A DNA stretch of 64,000 nucleotides from Gammaproteobacteria bacterium. GTDB lineage: Bacteria > Pseudomonadota > Gammaproteobacteria > SZUA-140. Under the pieces are notes generated by a model. That model had not been told where the DNA came from. It worked only from the letters and a program-made list of their open reading frames with translations, and did no database searches. The position numbers were made by a program, and so were the translations under genes. Below are positions 8,057 through 16,674 of the stretch, piece after piece (position 1 is the first letter of the stretch; every line of letters begins with the position of its first letter). The stretch spans positions 1-64,000 of the forward strand of contig JAKISP010000006.1 in the NCBI GenBank assembly GCA_021648525.1, read 5' to 3'.

Positions 8057-9100
8057 GTGCGTGATTTTACGCTGGACAGTGCAGATATGAGGCATCGCCC
8101 TTATCGCACGTTACTGCTGTGGATCATCTGGATGCTGGCTGCCACCGGGGTCTACTTTGGTTTTTATCAGGATGCTGGCCTGTGGAATTTCCTCGCTCAC
8201 GATAAAACCCGTATTACCTGGATCATCCTCGCCTTCTTTGTCTTTGGACTTGCCTCTAGTCTGGCGTTGAGTATTGCGCTGACAAAAGAGTCGTTAGCCG
8301 CGCGGCAAATAGAAGAGGACGTTAGAGATAAAGGGCTAATCGGTTTTGAGACCACCTCAGAGAGCCGTGCCGTGGCGCGTTATTTTCAATCGTTAAAGCT
8401 GGCGATGGACAGTAACAGCAAGCCAGATGCCGAGGCATTACTCAATGTCGAGCTGGCAGTATTCCAGCGCATGAGCCGCTCGATTGAGGTAGCGGGCAAT
8501 CTGCTGATTACACTTGGCCTGATTGGTACTGTCATGGGGCTCACCCTGACACTAACAGGCTTGACCTCTTCGCTTGAAGCCCTCGGTCATGATCAGGAGC
8601 AGTTACTGGAAGGACTGCGCAAGGCAATGGCTGGCATGGGCACTGCGTTTTATACGACGTTGCTTGGCGCGATCCTCGGTGGTGTTTTACTACGCGTCTT
8701 TGCCCAGATCACCGAGCAGGGTGTAGAGGGGTTGTTTGACCGCACCATGCGCATCTGCCTGGTTTACTGTTCGGCTGATTTCAAACCATCGCTGGAACGT
8801 GATATCCGCTTTCTGGATGCGGAGATGGCATCGCTGGGTGAGCGGGTTAAATTCCTGCAGTCGGCCTTTAGTGCTTCGCGTAGATCAATGGAAGAGTTTC
8901 GTGAAGAGGTGGTTAATCTGCGCGGCCTTTCTCAGGAGGAGCGCACTTCTCTGCTTGAAACAATTGAGATGAATCGGCAGGCCTACATGTTGATGCGCCA
9001 GGAGACGCGTTTGATGAAAAACCTCAATCGCACCTTCTGGCAGCGATGCAAAGATGTGTTGCGCTTTAAGCCGCCTCGAACACGCCCTCCTGAAGAATAA
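8057..9100 (+). CDS. MotA/TolQ/ExbB-type proton channel protein with coiled-coil tail
   Basis: The 347-residue protein has four predicted membrane spans at about 18-37, 53-75, 145-170 and 192-216. The last two carry the family motifs LGLIGTVMGL and GMGTAFYTTLLGAILGG, which in ExbB, TolQ, MotA and ZorA form the ion path. The C-terminal 130 residues are charged and helical, a cytoplasmic tail longer than in ExbB. The start is uncertain: GTG 8057 (weak GGGA upstream) or ATG 8087, which overlaps in ATGA the end of a 19-codon ORF beginning with ATG 8031. The following gene supplies a TolR-like partner, so the two should form a 5:2 ion-driven motor of unknown task. Confidence 0.85.
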   Translation: MRDFTLDSADMRHRPYRTLLLWIIWMLAATGVYFGFYQDAGLWNFLAHDKTRITWIILAFFVFGLASSLALSIALTKESLAARQIEEDVRDKGLIGFETTSESRAVARYFQSLKLAMDSNSKPDAEALLNVELAVFQRMSRSIEVAGNLLITLGLIGTVMGLTLTLTGLTSSLEALGHDQEQLLEGLRKAMAGMGTAFYTTLLGAILGGVLLRVFAQITEQGVEGLFDRTMRICLVYCSADFKPSLERDIRFLDAEMASLGERVKFLQSAFSASRRSMEEFREEVVNLRGLSQEERTSLLETIEMNRQAYMLMRQETRLMKNLNRTFWQRCKDVLRFKPPRTRPPEE

Positions 9101-9118
9101 TCGCTAACGACTCCTACC

Positions 9119-9901
9119 GTGAAAGATAGACGTAAGTTTACCTACAGCAATGTCCATGAAAGTTTTTCGGATGTTGCGTTGCTGATGCTTGCCACCTTTA
9201 TTTTTCTCCTGGTAACGATTTTGATCACCTCAAAGGTAGCCGAAGAAGATCAGTTACCGAGGTTAAAAGAGCAGGTCGCCAAACTGGAACAACAGCTCGA
9301 ACTGTCGGGGGCAGACAAAGAGCGCCTGATTGGTGAACTGGACGAGATGGCGATCATGGATTCCGAAAGCCAGATGGATAAAGTTCTTCAACCTGCCGGA
9401 CTGGCTGAAGGGGAAGGGCGTAAAGATTTTGAGATTTTTATTGAAGGGCTGAAAAAAATCCCTGGCAAAGAGATTCATCTGGTGATCGACGCCACGGGCT
9501 CGATGCACGGTGCATCGCATTTTTTGATACCGGTACTACGCGTGATCGTAACACGCTCAGGCAAGAATCTCGATGCGGTCACCTGGTTTTCAGACGGCAT
9601 CGCCAAAACCTATACCGGTTCCATGGGTGAAATGTTTGATATGTTGATGCAGGGTGCTCCTTTTATTGGTAATAACGAAACCATCGGTGATGCCTTTCGC
9701 CGTGCAGGCAAAAACACCCGCGCACCAGGAGCTTATCTATTGATTGGTGATGAGCCGTCGGATGATCGGATACTCTATTCTAGAATCAAAAGTCCAGTGT
9801 TTACCCTGCCACTGGGACGCTCAAATCCACCGACCCTGGCGGAGTATAAAACGTTGGCTGAAAAGACTGGTGGGTTGATGTTGCAGATGAGGTTTGAGTA
9901 A
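9119..9901 (+). CDS. TolR/MotB-like membrane protein with periplasmic VWA domain
   Basis: The 260-residue protein has a short cytoplasmic N-terminus, one membrane helix (residues 18-38) beginning with Asp18 in SFSDVALLML, matching the proton-carrying Asp of ExbD/TolR/MotB/ZorB helices. A coiled coil follows (44-80), then a von Willebrand A domain (about 118-260). The MIDAS metal site is complete: D124-x-T126-x-S128, Thr188 in NNETIGDAF and Asp211 in GDEPSDD. Usual partners carry ExbD or OmpA-like domains here instead. The start is GTG 9119, 18 bases after the channel gene stop; the pair is surely co-transcribed. Function is unknown. Confidence 0.85.
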   Translation: MKDRRKFTYSNVHESFSDVALLMLATFIFLLVTILITSKVAEEDQLPRLKEQVAKLEQQLELSGADKERLIGELDEMAIMDSESQMDKVLQPAGLAEGEGRKDFEIFIEGLKKIPGKEIHLVIDATGSMHGASHFLIPVLRVIVTRSGKNLDAVTWFSDGIAKTYTGSMGEMFDMLMQGAPFIGNNETIGDAFRRAGKNTRAPGAYLLIGDEPSDDRILYSRIKSPVFTLPLGRSNPPTLAEYKTLAEKTGGLMLQMRFE

Positions 9902-9905
9902 TTTA

Positions 9906-9959
9906 GGCATTGGTAATGCCCGACTGCGCGATTGAGAAACCCTGGAGGGAGTTCTCAAT
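9906..9959. terminator. Tandem hairpins between convergent genes
   Basis: Two inverted repeats sit between the convergent VWA gene and the fructosamine-kinase-like gene: GGCATT/AATGCC (9906-9920) and ATTGAGAA/TTCTCAAT (9931-9959, 13-base loop). The T run is short on either strand, so termination is plausible but not certain. Confidence 0.5.
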
Positions 9960-9966
9960 ATTTCCC

Positions 9967-10845
9967 CTATTGCCCCAGTTCATTTAATAGCTGTTGAGTC
10001 ATCTGCTCTGCCTGCGATAGATAGCCAGCGCCAAATAGATTGAGGTGGTTGAGGATATGGTAGAGGTTATAGAGTGTTTTACGGGTTTGATAGCCGCTCT
10101 CTAGTGGGTAGGCACTTTGATACGCGCGATAAAATTCACTGTTGAAACCGCCAAAGAGCTCGGTCATGGCGATGTCGGCTTCCCGGTCGCCATAATAACA
10201 GGCGGGGTCAAAGATAGTGGGAGCGCCATTCTGGTCGAAGCAGTAGTTACCTGACCATAGGTCACCATGTAGTAAGGATGGTTGAGGAGTGTAACCATCA
10301 AACAATCCTCCGAGGCAGCCCAGCAGTCTTTCCCCATCTGTTTGTAGCGTTCCTCCAAAGCCGTTTTGAGCGGCGAGTTCGAGTTGAAAGCCGAGGCGTT
10401 GTGTTCGCCAGAAATCGATCCAGTTTGATGTGTGTGGGTTTAGCTGAATGGTTGAGCCGATGGTATTGTCCAGATGCCAGCCAAAATAGTCAAAGCGCTT
10501 ACGATGCATCGCGGCCAACTGTTCGCCCAATTGGGTATGGTTGTGAGGGTTGTTGGTGGTGTCGATATAACGCATCACCAGAAAGGTGTGGTTGGCTGCG
10601 ATGCCAGTGCAGAGAGGCTGCGGGGCGGATATCGTCTCTGTTGCGAGGATTGCCTGTAACCCCGCATATTCAGCATCAAACATGACCAGACCGTTATCAT
10701 CATTAAGCTTGATGAAGTAGCGTTGTTTATCCCCTGCCAATAAAAAGGTCTGATTAATGCAGCCACCACTAACGGTTGTACGCCGCTTGATTTTGAAGGG
10801 CTGACCGCTGCTTTCGCTGATCGATTTTTCGATAATATTCCACAT
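9967..10845 (-). CDS. Fructosamine kinase family protein
   Basis: The 292-residue protein matches the fructosamine-3-kinase/YniA family, which phosphorylates ketosamine adducts on glycated proteins or free ribulosamines so that they break down. Seen are the nucleotide-binding SGGCINQTF, the ATP-binding Lys in YFIKLN, the catalytic loop HGDLWSGN near 200 and the DFG-equivalent FDPACYYGDREADIAM near 218. The length is typical. It is a single gene with its promoter in the 10846-11015 gap. Confidence 0.9.
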   Translation of the reverse strand: MWNIIEKSISESSGQPFKIKRRTTVSGGCINQTFLLAGDKQRYFIKLNDDNGLVMFDAEYAGLQAILATETISAPQPLCTGIAANHTFLVMRYIDTTNNPHNHTQLGEQLAAMHRKRFDYFGWHLDNTIGSTIQLNPHTSNWIDFWRTQRLGFQLELAAQNGFGGTLQTDGERLLGCLGGLFDGYTPQPSLLHGDLWSGNYCFDQNGAPTIFDPACYYGDREADIAMTELFGGFNSEFYRAYQSAYPLESGYQTRKTLYNLYHILNHLNLFGAGYLSQAEQMTQQLLNELGQ

Positions 10846-11015
10846 CAGATCAATATACGCGCAGTGGTGGCTGAGTGGTATAGTGGCGCAAGGGGATGTG
10901 CTATTTCATTGCATTTATAGCGGGATTTGCAGGTGTTTTGTTTCGCAGATGAGCGCGTTATGATGCAGTGCAACGGTGCGATTTCTTTCAGTCGAAATGA
11001 CAAGCGGGGAGTAAC

Positions 11016-11561
11016 GTGGACAAGATTTTTCTACGGTTTATTGATATCTGTCGTTTAAAAGCGGCCCCGCAGGATCTGCCCTCTTCCAGATTATTAATGG
11101 GGGTTACGCTGTTTGCATATGGCACAATCGCACTGTTTCTGACGGTGGAAAAAATGGGCTTAGGTATCGCAATACAGATTGGTGTTGTCGATGCGCTGTT
11201 GTTAGCCGGTCTTGCTTATATCATGTTGTGGGTGCGGGATTTCACCGAACGTTATGTACAGATGGTGACCGCGATGGCCGGTAGTTGTGCATTGCTTGAG
11301 CTGTTGTTGTGGCCACTGTTGATGTTGCAGCAGTATGGTGTGAACGACGGCGGGATGTTTTTTGTTGTGATCGCAACCATTTTGTTATGGGCATGGCTCA
11401 TTTGGGAGGTCGCGATTATTGCTAATATCATTAAACATGGTCTGGATGCCTCGATCTGGATGGCGTTGATTATCTCATTTTTCTATATCTTCATGTCGTA
11501 CGGTGCGATGCGTACGCTGTTTTTCTCGCAGGAAGTAGCAACAGCGGTACCAGTGACCTGA
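11016..11561 (+). CDS. Four-helix membrane protein of unknown function
   Basis: The 181-residue protein begins at GTG 11016 behind GGGGAG. It has a short soluble N-terminus and four or five hydrophobic segments (about 26-45, 52-73, 85-110, 115-138, 145-168). No catalytic motif is visible. Topology recalls Yip1-like small membrane proteins but without recognisable signatures. It lies 37 bases upstream of mpl, in the same direction, and may be co-transcribed with the peptidoglycan recycling gene. Confidence 0.7.
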   Translation: MDKIFLRFIDICRLKAAPQDLPSSRLLMGVTLFAYGTIALFLTVEKMGLGIAIQIGVVDALLLAGLAYIMLWVRDFTERYVQMVTAMAGSCALLELLLWPLLMLQQYGVNDGGMFFVVIATILLWAWLIWEVAIIANIIKHGLDASIWMALIISFFYIFMSYGAMRTLFFSQEVATAVPVT

Positions 11562-11598
11562 TTTATTCGACATTTATTGTGTAAGGCTTAATCTAAAG

Positions 11599-12954
11599 AT
11601 GCATATCCATATTTTAGGAATCTGTGGCACCTTCATGGGCGGCATCGCGCTATTGGCGCGCCAGCTTGGTTATGAGGTGAGTGGCTCGGATGCCAATGTC
11701 TATCCGCCGATGAGCACGCAACTGGCGTCGCAAGGGATTGTGTTGTCTGATGGTTATGACACTGCCGCGCTTGATCCTGCGCCCGACCTAGTGGTGATTG
11801 GTAACGCAATGTCACGCGGCAACCCGATGGTTGAATATGTGCTGGATCGCAATCTGCCCTATCTCTCTGGCCCTGCCTTTCTGGCGCAATATATTCTGCG
11901 TGATCGCTGGGTGCTGGGTGTTGCCGGCACTCACGGCAAGACCACTACCGCCAGCATGGTGGCGTGGATTCTGGAATATGCCAAATTAAAACCGGGGTTT
12001 CTGATTGGCGGCATCCCTAAAAACTTCGGCATCTCAGCGCGCCTTGGTGACGCCCCATTTTTTGTAGTCGAAGCGGATGAATATGACTCTGCCTTTTTCG
12101 ATAAGCGCTCCAAGTTTATTCACTACCAGTCGCGCACGTTGATTTTGAACAATCTTGAATTTGATCATGCCGATATCTTTGATGACCTCGATGCGATTAA
12201 ACGCCAGTTTCATCATCTGGTGCGCACCGTGCCGCAGAACGGTTTGATTGTTGCCCCGAGCGATGATGACAATATCAAAGATGTGCTGGATCAAGGGTGC
12301 TGGACACCGATTGAGGAATGCTCTGCACCATCTGGCTGGGAGGCTCGAAATCTCTCTGAGGACGGCGCTAGTTTTGATGTCCATTTTAAAGGTAAAAAAC
12401 AGGGGCGAGTCGAATGGGAGTTGATGGGGCAGCACAACATTAATAATGCCCTGGCGGCGATTGCGGCAGGCCGCCATGCAGGGGTGATGGTGCAGCATGC
12501 GATCGATGCACTGGGCGAGTTTCAGAATGTAAAACGGCGCATGGAAAAACGGGGCGAGGTGAGTGGCGTTCATATCTATGACGATTTTGCCCACCACCCC
12601 ACCGCGATCACGATGACGCTTGAAGGCCTGCGCAGACAGGTTGGCAGTGAACGTATTATTGCGATTCTAGAACCGCGCTCGAACACGATGCAAATGGGGG
12701 TGCACAAAGAGACCCTCGCGGCAGCGTTTGCGGCAGCCGATGAGGTGGTGCTGTTTCAGCCCGGCAATAGTCAATGCTCCATGCAGACGATTGCCGCACA
12801 GATTGGCAGCCATGCACAGGTGTTTGATGATGTTGGTGCCATTGTTACGCAGGTAACGCATGAGGCCACAGCAGGAACGCATCTATTAGTGATGAGCAAT
12901 GGTGCCTTTGGTGGTATTCATCAAAAATTGATTGATGCGCTGGAGGAAAAATGA
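11599..12954 (+). CDS. mpl: UDP-N-acetylmuramate:L-Ala-D-Glu-meso-DAP ligase
   Basis: The 451-residue Mur ligase family enzyme reattaches recycled murein tripeptide to UDP-MurNAc. It starts with [15 protein letters not shown], the Mpl variant of the MurC N-terminus. The ATP loop GTHGKTTTA lies near 115, [16 protein letters not shown] near 155, the Mur segment [12 protein letters not shown] near 278 and [11 protein letters not shown] near 328. The length is typical for Mpl. Its stop overlaps the ubiX start (ATGA, 12951-12954), an arrangement seen in several gammaproteobacteria. Cytoplasmic. Confidence 0.95.
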   Translation: MHIHILGICGTFMGGIALLARQLGYEVSGSDANVYPPMSTQLASQGIVLSDGYDTAALDPAPDLVVIGNAMSRGNPMVEYVLDRNLPYLSGPAFLAQYILRDRWVLGVAGTHGKTTTASMVAWILEYAKLKPGFLIGGIPKNFGISARLGDAPFFVVEADEYDSAFFDKRSKFIHYQSRTLILNNLEFDHADIFDDLDAIKRQFHHLVRTVPQNGLIVAPSDDDNIKDVLDQGCWTPIEECSAPSGWEARNLSEDGASFDVHFKGKKQGRVEWELMGQHNINNALAAIAAGRHAGVMVQHAIDALGEFQNVKRRMEKRGEVSGVHIYDDFAHHPTAITMTLEGLRRQVGSERIIAILEPRSNTMQMGVHKETLAAAFAAADEVVLFQPGNSQCSMQTIAAQIGSHAQVFDDVGAIVTQVTHEATAGTHLLVMSNGAFGGIHQKLIDALEEK

Positions 12955-13559
12955 GCCGCGATTCTATTACCCTGGCGATGACCGGTGCCTCGGGTGCGCA
13001 GTATGGCCTACGCCTGTTGCAGTGCCTGCTGGAGGCGGGTGAACAGGTATATCTGATGGTTTCAGCACCTGCGCAGGTGGTGTTGGCAATGGAAACAGAT
13101 CTAAAGGTACCCGCTAGCCCGAAAGCGATGCAGGCTTTTTTTACCTTGCTTTATAACGCCAGGCCAGACCAACTGAAGGTTTATGGTAAAGAGCAGTGGT
13201 CTTCACCCGTGGCGAGTGGTTCTGGGGCATCGCGTGCAATGGTGGTCTGCCCCTGTACCAGCGCAATGTTATCGGCTGTTGCGACAGGTGCCAGTCGTTC
13301 ACTGATGGAGCGCGCTGCTGATGTAGCGATCAAAGAGCAGCGTAAATTAATTCTGGTTCATCGTGAGACGCCGCTATCGGCGATTCATCTTGAGAATATG
13401 CTAAAGCTGGCGCGACTGGGTGTAACGATACTGCCTGCGAATCCAGGATTTTATCAGGAGCCTGCAACGATTGATGACCTGGTGGATTTTATTGTCGCCC
13501 GTATTCTTGATCATCTGGCGATTGAACACAGCCTGTTGCCGCGTTGGGGTGATGATTAG
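12951..13559 (+). CDS. ubiX: Flavin prenyltransferase UbiX
   Basis: The 202-residue enzyme attaches dimethylallyl to FMN, making prenylated FMN for the decarboxylase UbiD in ubiquinone synthesis. The N-terminal flavin site [14 protein letters not shown], the [15 protein letters not shown] segment near 85, [17 protein letters not shown] near 110 and [16 protein letters not shown] near 130 are all present. It is translationally coupled to mpl by a 4-base overlap. A strong hairpin follows the gene. Confidence 0.95.
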   Translation: MSRDSITLAMTGASGAQYGLRLLQCLLEAGEQVYLMVSAPAQVVLAMETDLKVPASPKAMQAFFTLLYNARPDQLKVYGKEQWSSPVASGSGASRAMVVCPCTSAMLSAVATGASRSLMERAADVAIKEQRKLILVHRETPLSAIHLENMLKLARLGVTILPANPGFYQEPATIDDLVDFIVARILDHLAIEHSLLPRWGDD

Positions 13560-13578
13560 ACTTTTATTTGCTTTAAAG

Positions 13579-13603
13579 CGCCAGCCCTGTTGCAGGGCTG
13601 GCG
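13579..13603. terminator. Hairpin terminator between convergent ubiX and pseudoazurin genes
   Basis: A perfect 11-bp GC-rich stem with a TTG loop lies between the two convergent stop codons. On neither strand is the following T run long, but the stem stability and position argue for a bidirectional terminator. Confidence 0.7.
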
Positions 13604-13615
13604 TTAATGATCGAA

Positions 13616-14062
13616 TTACTTAATTCTCGAAAGATACTCATCCATACGACCAGCACCCATCGCCATGCCTGCAGTGAGTTTTTCTGCCGCTGCTTTGGCT
13701 TCCGTCAGGTTTTTCGCCTCCCCCACCTGAATCACACCGACCATACCAAGGAATTTGTGCAGGTCACATTCGTAAAGATACACGCCTTCTTTATCAACAG
13801 TCACGGTGATGTCATGGCTTACTTCACCTTTCCAGCTTTTCGCGCCTTCAGGGAGGTGACGTGAGATGTTGTTATGGCCAATATCGACTGAGACAAACTT
13901 GATGGTGTCACCTTTATTGACCTTAACAAAGGCGGGTTCAAAGACCATGATGTTGCCATCTTCACCAGTGTCGAGCATTTTAATAACATGTTCTGCTGCA
14001 TTGGCAGAAACAGTGAGCATCATCGCACTGGAAAGTACGAGGCCTGAAATGATTTTACGCAT
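13616..14062 (-). CDS. Pseudoazurin (type 1 blue copper protein)
   Basis: The 148-residue precursor has a signal peptide (cleavage after SANA, about residue 22) and a cupredoxin fold. Copper ligands are the His in DIGHNN, and Cys, His and Met in YECDLHKFLGM, with the C-x2-H-x4-M spacing of pseudoazurin. It acts in the periplasm as a mobile electron carrier, in many bacteria to nitrite or nitrous-oxide reductase or cytochrome oxidases. No denitrification gene is nearby, so the partner is unknown. The C-terminal helical extension (NLTEAKAAAEKL) is typical. Confidence 0.92.
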   Translation of the reverse strand: MRKIISGLVLSSAMMLTVSANAAEHVIKMLDTGEDGNIMVFEPAFVKVNKGDTIKFVSVDIGHNNISRHLPEGAKSWKGEVSHDITVTVDKEGVYLYECDLHKFLGMVGVIQVGEAKNLTEAKAAAEKLTAGMAMGAGRMDEYLSRIK

Positions 14063-14164
14063 GAAACTTCTCCGAGGGGGTTTGAAAATTATAGGGGTGA
14101 TTTTATCGTTTATTACCCTCTGACGGCAATGTAGTCGATGATGAATATGGGTTAAAATGGTAAA

Positions 14165-14668
14165 TCAGAGCAGGTCGATCAGTTTTCCGCTGGTCTGACG
14201 CAGTCGCAGGCTCAATAATTGTGAAAATTTCCACAGAATTTTAACGCCCAGACGAGGATGGTCTTCAGTAATTTTGGCAAAATTCTCTTTAGTAATCAGG
14301 ATCAATTTTGAGTCAGCGCTTGCTTTGACAGTGGCGGAATAGGGCAGGCCATCAATCACTGACATTTCACCAATGGTTTTACCGGGACGCACATCAACCA
14401 GTTTTTTACTTTTTTCACCATCAGAGTCTTTAAGGACACTGAGTTTTCCTTCAACCAGTAGGCAGAGGTAGCTCGATTGCTCACCCTCATTAAAAACAGT
14501 GGTGCCTACTGGAGCGAGGTAGGCCTGGCAATAGTCGGCCAGAGTGCGTAGCTCCTGGCGCTCAAAATCGGTGAACATATTATTGTTCTCAAGCATTGAG
14601 ACCACTTCACCTTTGAAATTCCCGCCATATCCAATCTGTTCGAGTTTTGGTGCTGAGCCTGTTGCCAT
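14165..14668 (-). CDS. Cyclic nucleotide-binding domain protein without DNA-binding domain
   Basis: The 167-residue protein is a single cNMP-binding (Crp N-terminal type) beta-roll: GTTVFNEGEQSSYLCLLVEG near 55, then PGKTIGEMSVIDGLPYSATV near 92, the phosphate-binding cassette equivalent, and a C-terminal helix. No helix-turn-helix follows, so it is a stand-alone sensor domain. The ATG at 14668 is preferred over GTG 14677 because AAGGTGG precedes it. It follows the transglutaminase gene in the same direction, 25 bases apart, and may be transcribed with the MoxR/DUF58/TgpA genes. Ligand is unknown. Confidence 0.82.
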   Translation of the reverse strand: MATGSAPKLEQIGYGGNFKGEVVSMLENNNMFTDFERQELRTLADYCQAYLAPVGTTVFNEGEQSSYLCLLVEGKLSVLKDSDGEKSKKLVDVRPGKTIGEMSVIDGLPYSATVKASADSKLILITKENFAKITEDHPRLGVKILWKFSQLLSLRLRQTSGKLIDLL

Positions 14669-14693
14669 TGTGACCACCTTGTTATCGAAGTTA

Positions 14694-16664
14694 TTAAAGT
14701 TTTAGTCGCCGTACCTGTTGCTGTAGATGTTTGATCTGCTGCTGAGTATGACGCGGACGATATTTAAGTGCAATATAGAGATCGTTGATCTGCAGTATCT
14801 GAGGCTCAAGGTCTGGGCGTAATGTAATGATACGCTGCGCAAAATCGAGTGGCCCTTCATGTGGTTGACGCTGGATACCGATGGTTGAGAGCTTTTGACA
14901 GAAGCGCTGATAGATCAACGAGACGGCGTCCTGCTTTTGTCTGTTGCGACGCACTGAGAGTAGCAACAGGGCGCTTAGCGCGGTGACCACCGCAACCCCC
15001 ATTGCTATTGCCATCTGTTTAATCGATTCAATGCCGACAAGTGAGAGTAATTCAGATTGCTTGAGTGAGTCATAGCCGATGACCCACTGGTTCCAGCTAT
15101 TGTTCAGGCTGTCCCAGCCGTAACGCAATTTTAGCCAGTTGGAGGTTAAGAAACGGTTGTTAAACTGTAATGTTGACTGGCGATCAAACAGTTCAGAGAA
15201 GGCGCTTTCGGCACCATCTTCGATACGCTCAGGTGCGACAGATGCGGTGGGGTCGACTCGCACCCATCCCCTGTTTTCAAGCCAGACCTCTGTCCATGCA
15301 TGGGCGTCACGTTGGCGCACAATCAGGTAGTTGCCAATGGGGTTGAAGTCACCGCCCTGATAACCGGTGATGATCCGAGTTGGAATGCCAGCGGCACGCA
15401 TTAAGATGGTAAAGCTGGCTGCGTAATGTTCACAGAAGCCTCGTTGTGTCTTAAACAAAAATTCGTCGACAGGATTGTTGCCTAATAATGGTGGTTTTAA
15501 CGTATAGCTGAATGGTTGTTGGTTAAAATATTGTAACGCGTGATTAACGATTGCCTGTGGCGATTGAATTTGCTGTTGCCACTGTTGGCCGAGCGCGACG
15601 GCACGACTGTTGCGATTGGCTGGTAACTGTAGTGCTCGCTGCATTTCGTTGCGGCTTAATGGCCCTGTTTGATATTTGCTAAAAGAGGTCATTTCGTAAC
15701 GGATGAGTTCTTTTACTGCTTCTTTTGTTACCAGCTGAAAATCACGGTTGATAACTGCAGTTGATGGCGTTGTTGCAGGCAGATCCAGTCCATATAGCCA
15801 TTTCTGATTGTGTGGCTCAAGGGTGACGGTGTAGTTGATGGGTTTTCCCATTGAACGATAGTTGATCTCACGGCTGATATGAGTGCTATCGCCACTGCTC
15901 CAGTTTTTTCCATCGGTTTGCCATAGCACTGGGCCACGCCAGTAACTGAGGTTGTTATCGATCACCTCTTCCTCGAAGGCGACACGAAAGGCGATCTTGT
16001 TTGACTGGCTTAGATTACTAATGCTGCCCATCGACATCTCATCGCTGATGCCGGTGGTGCCGCTATGTGCGTCATCAGGTAGTGACCAGAGTGGACCGGG
16101 GATACGTGGAAAAAGAAAAAATAGAATCAACATGACGGGTAGCGCCTGAGTGAATAGTTTGGCGGTTAGTTTTAAATTAATGCTGATGGCCCTGTTTTTT
16201 TGCGCTAGGTTGAGGTCTATTAAGGTTGCGGTGAGCATGAAGGCGACCACGAACATGTAGGCTGCCATTGGAAGCGTCTGATTGTCGAGAACAAGCGTGA
16301 TCGCAAGGAAATAACCCAGCAGTATCGCAATAATATAATCACGGACTGAGCGCATCTCCAGTAACTTCAGGGCAAGCATGCAGGCGAGTAACGCGATACC
16401 TGCTTCACGTCCAAATAATGTACCGTAATACAGGTAGACAATAACAAGTATGGTACAGAGTAGCAGCGTGCGAAAAATACGATGAGGTAGTATTATGGTT
16501 GAGCGTCGTTCAATCGAAAATCGCCAGATGCCAAACATCAGGCAGAGTACTGAGAGCGTGATTGGCAGGTGTAATATATGTGGCGCAAAGGCAAGCAGCA
16601 GTGATGCGAGTAACCACCGTGTGGTGTTGCGTGAAATAATGATATGGGCGAGGTGCTTTTTCAT
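14694..16664 (-). CDS. TgpA-like membrane transglutaminase (DUF3488/DUF4129)
   Basis: The 656-residue protein has six or so N-terminal membrane spans (residues 15-190), a periplasmic transglutaminase core, a C-terminal span near 550 and a cytoplasmic DUF4129 tail. The catalytic triad is visible: Cys in RGFCEHYA, His in RDAHAWTEVW and Asp in VDPTASV. TgpA of Pseudomonas is an essential periplasmic enzyme of unclear substrate. The start codon lies 10 bases after the DUF58 gene stop, and MoxR lies before that: the classic three-gene MoxR-DUF58-TgpA cluster. Confidence 0.92.
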   Translation of the reverse strand: MKKHLAHIIISRNTTRWLLASLLLAFAPHILHLPITLSVLCLMFGIWRFSIERRSTIILPHRIFRTLLLCTILVIVYLYYGTLFGREAGIALLACMLALKLLEMRSVRDYIIAILLGYFLAITLVLDNQTLPMAAYMFVVAFMLTATLIDLNLAQKNRAISINLKLTAKLFTQALPVMLILFFLFPRIPGPLWSLPDDAHSGTTGISDEMSMGSISNLSQSNKIAFRVAFEEEVIDNNLSYWRGPVLWQTDGKNWSSGDSTHISREINYRSMGKPINYTVTLEPHNQKWLYGLDLPATTPSTAVINRDFQLVTKEAVKELIRYEMTSFSKYQTGPLSRNEMQRALQLPANRNSRAVALGQQWQQQIQSPQAIVNHALQYFNQQPFSYTLKPPLLGNNPVDEFLFKTQRGFCEHYAASFTILMRAAGIPTRIITGYQGGDFNPIGNYLIVRQRDAHAWTEVWLENRGWVRVDPTASVAPERIEDGAESAFSELFDRQSTLQFNNRFLTSNWLKLRYGWDSLNNSWNQWVIGYDSLKQSELLSLVGIESIKQMAIAMGVAVVTALSALLLLSVRRNRQKQDAVSLIYQRFCQKLSTIGIQRQPHEGPLDFAQRIITLRPDLEPQILQINDLYIALKYRPRHTQQQIKHLQQQVRRLKL

Positions 16665-16674
16665 TCAGGCAGCG

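Noticed and set aside
8057-9901. Complete Zorya defence system
   Set aside because: Only the two membrane proteins are present, the B subunit has VWA instead of an OmpA-like domain, and no ZorC, ZorD or ZorE gene follows.
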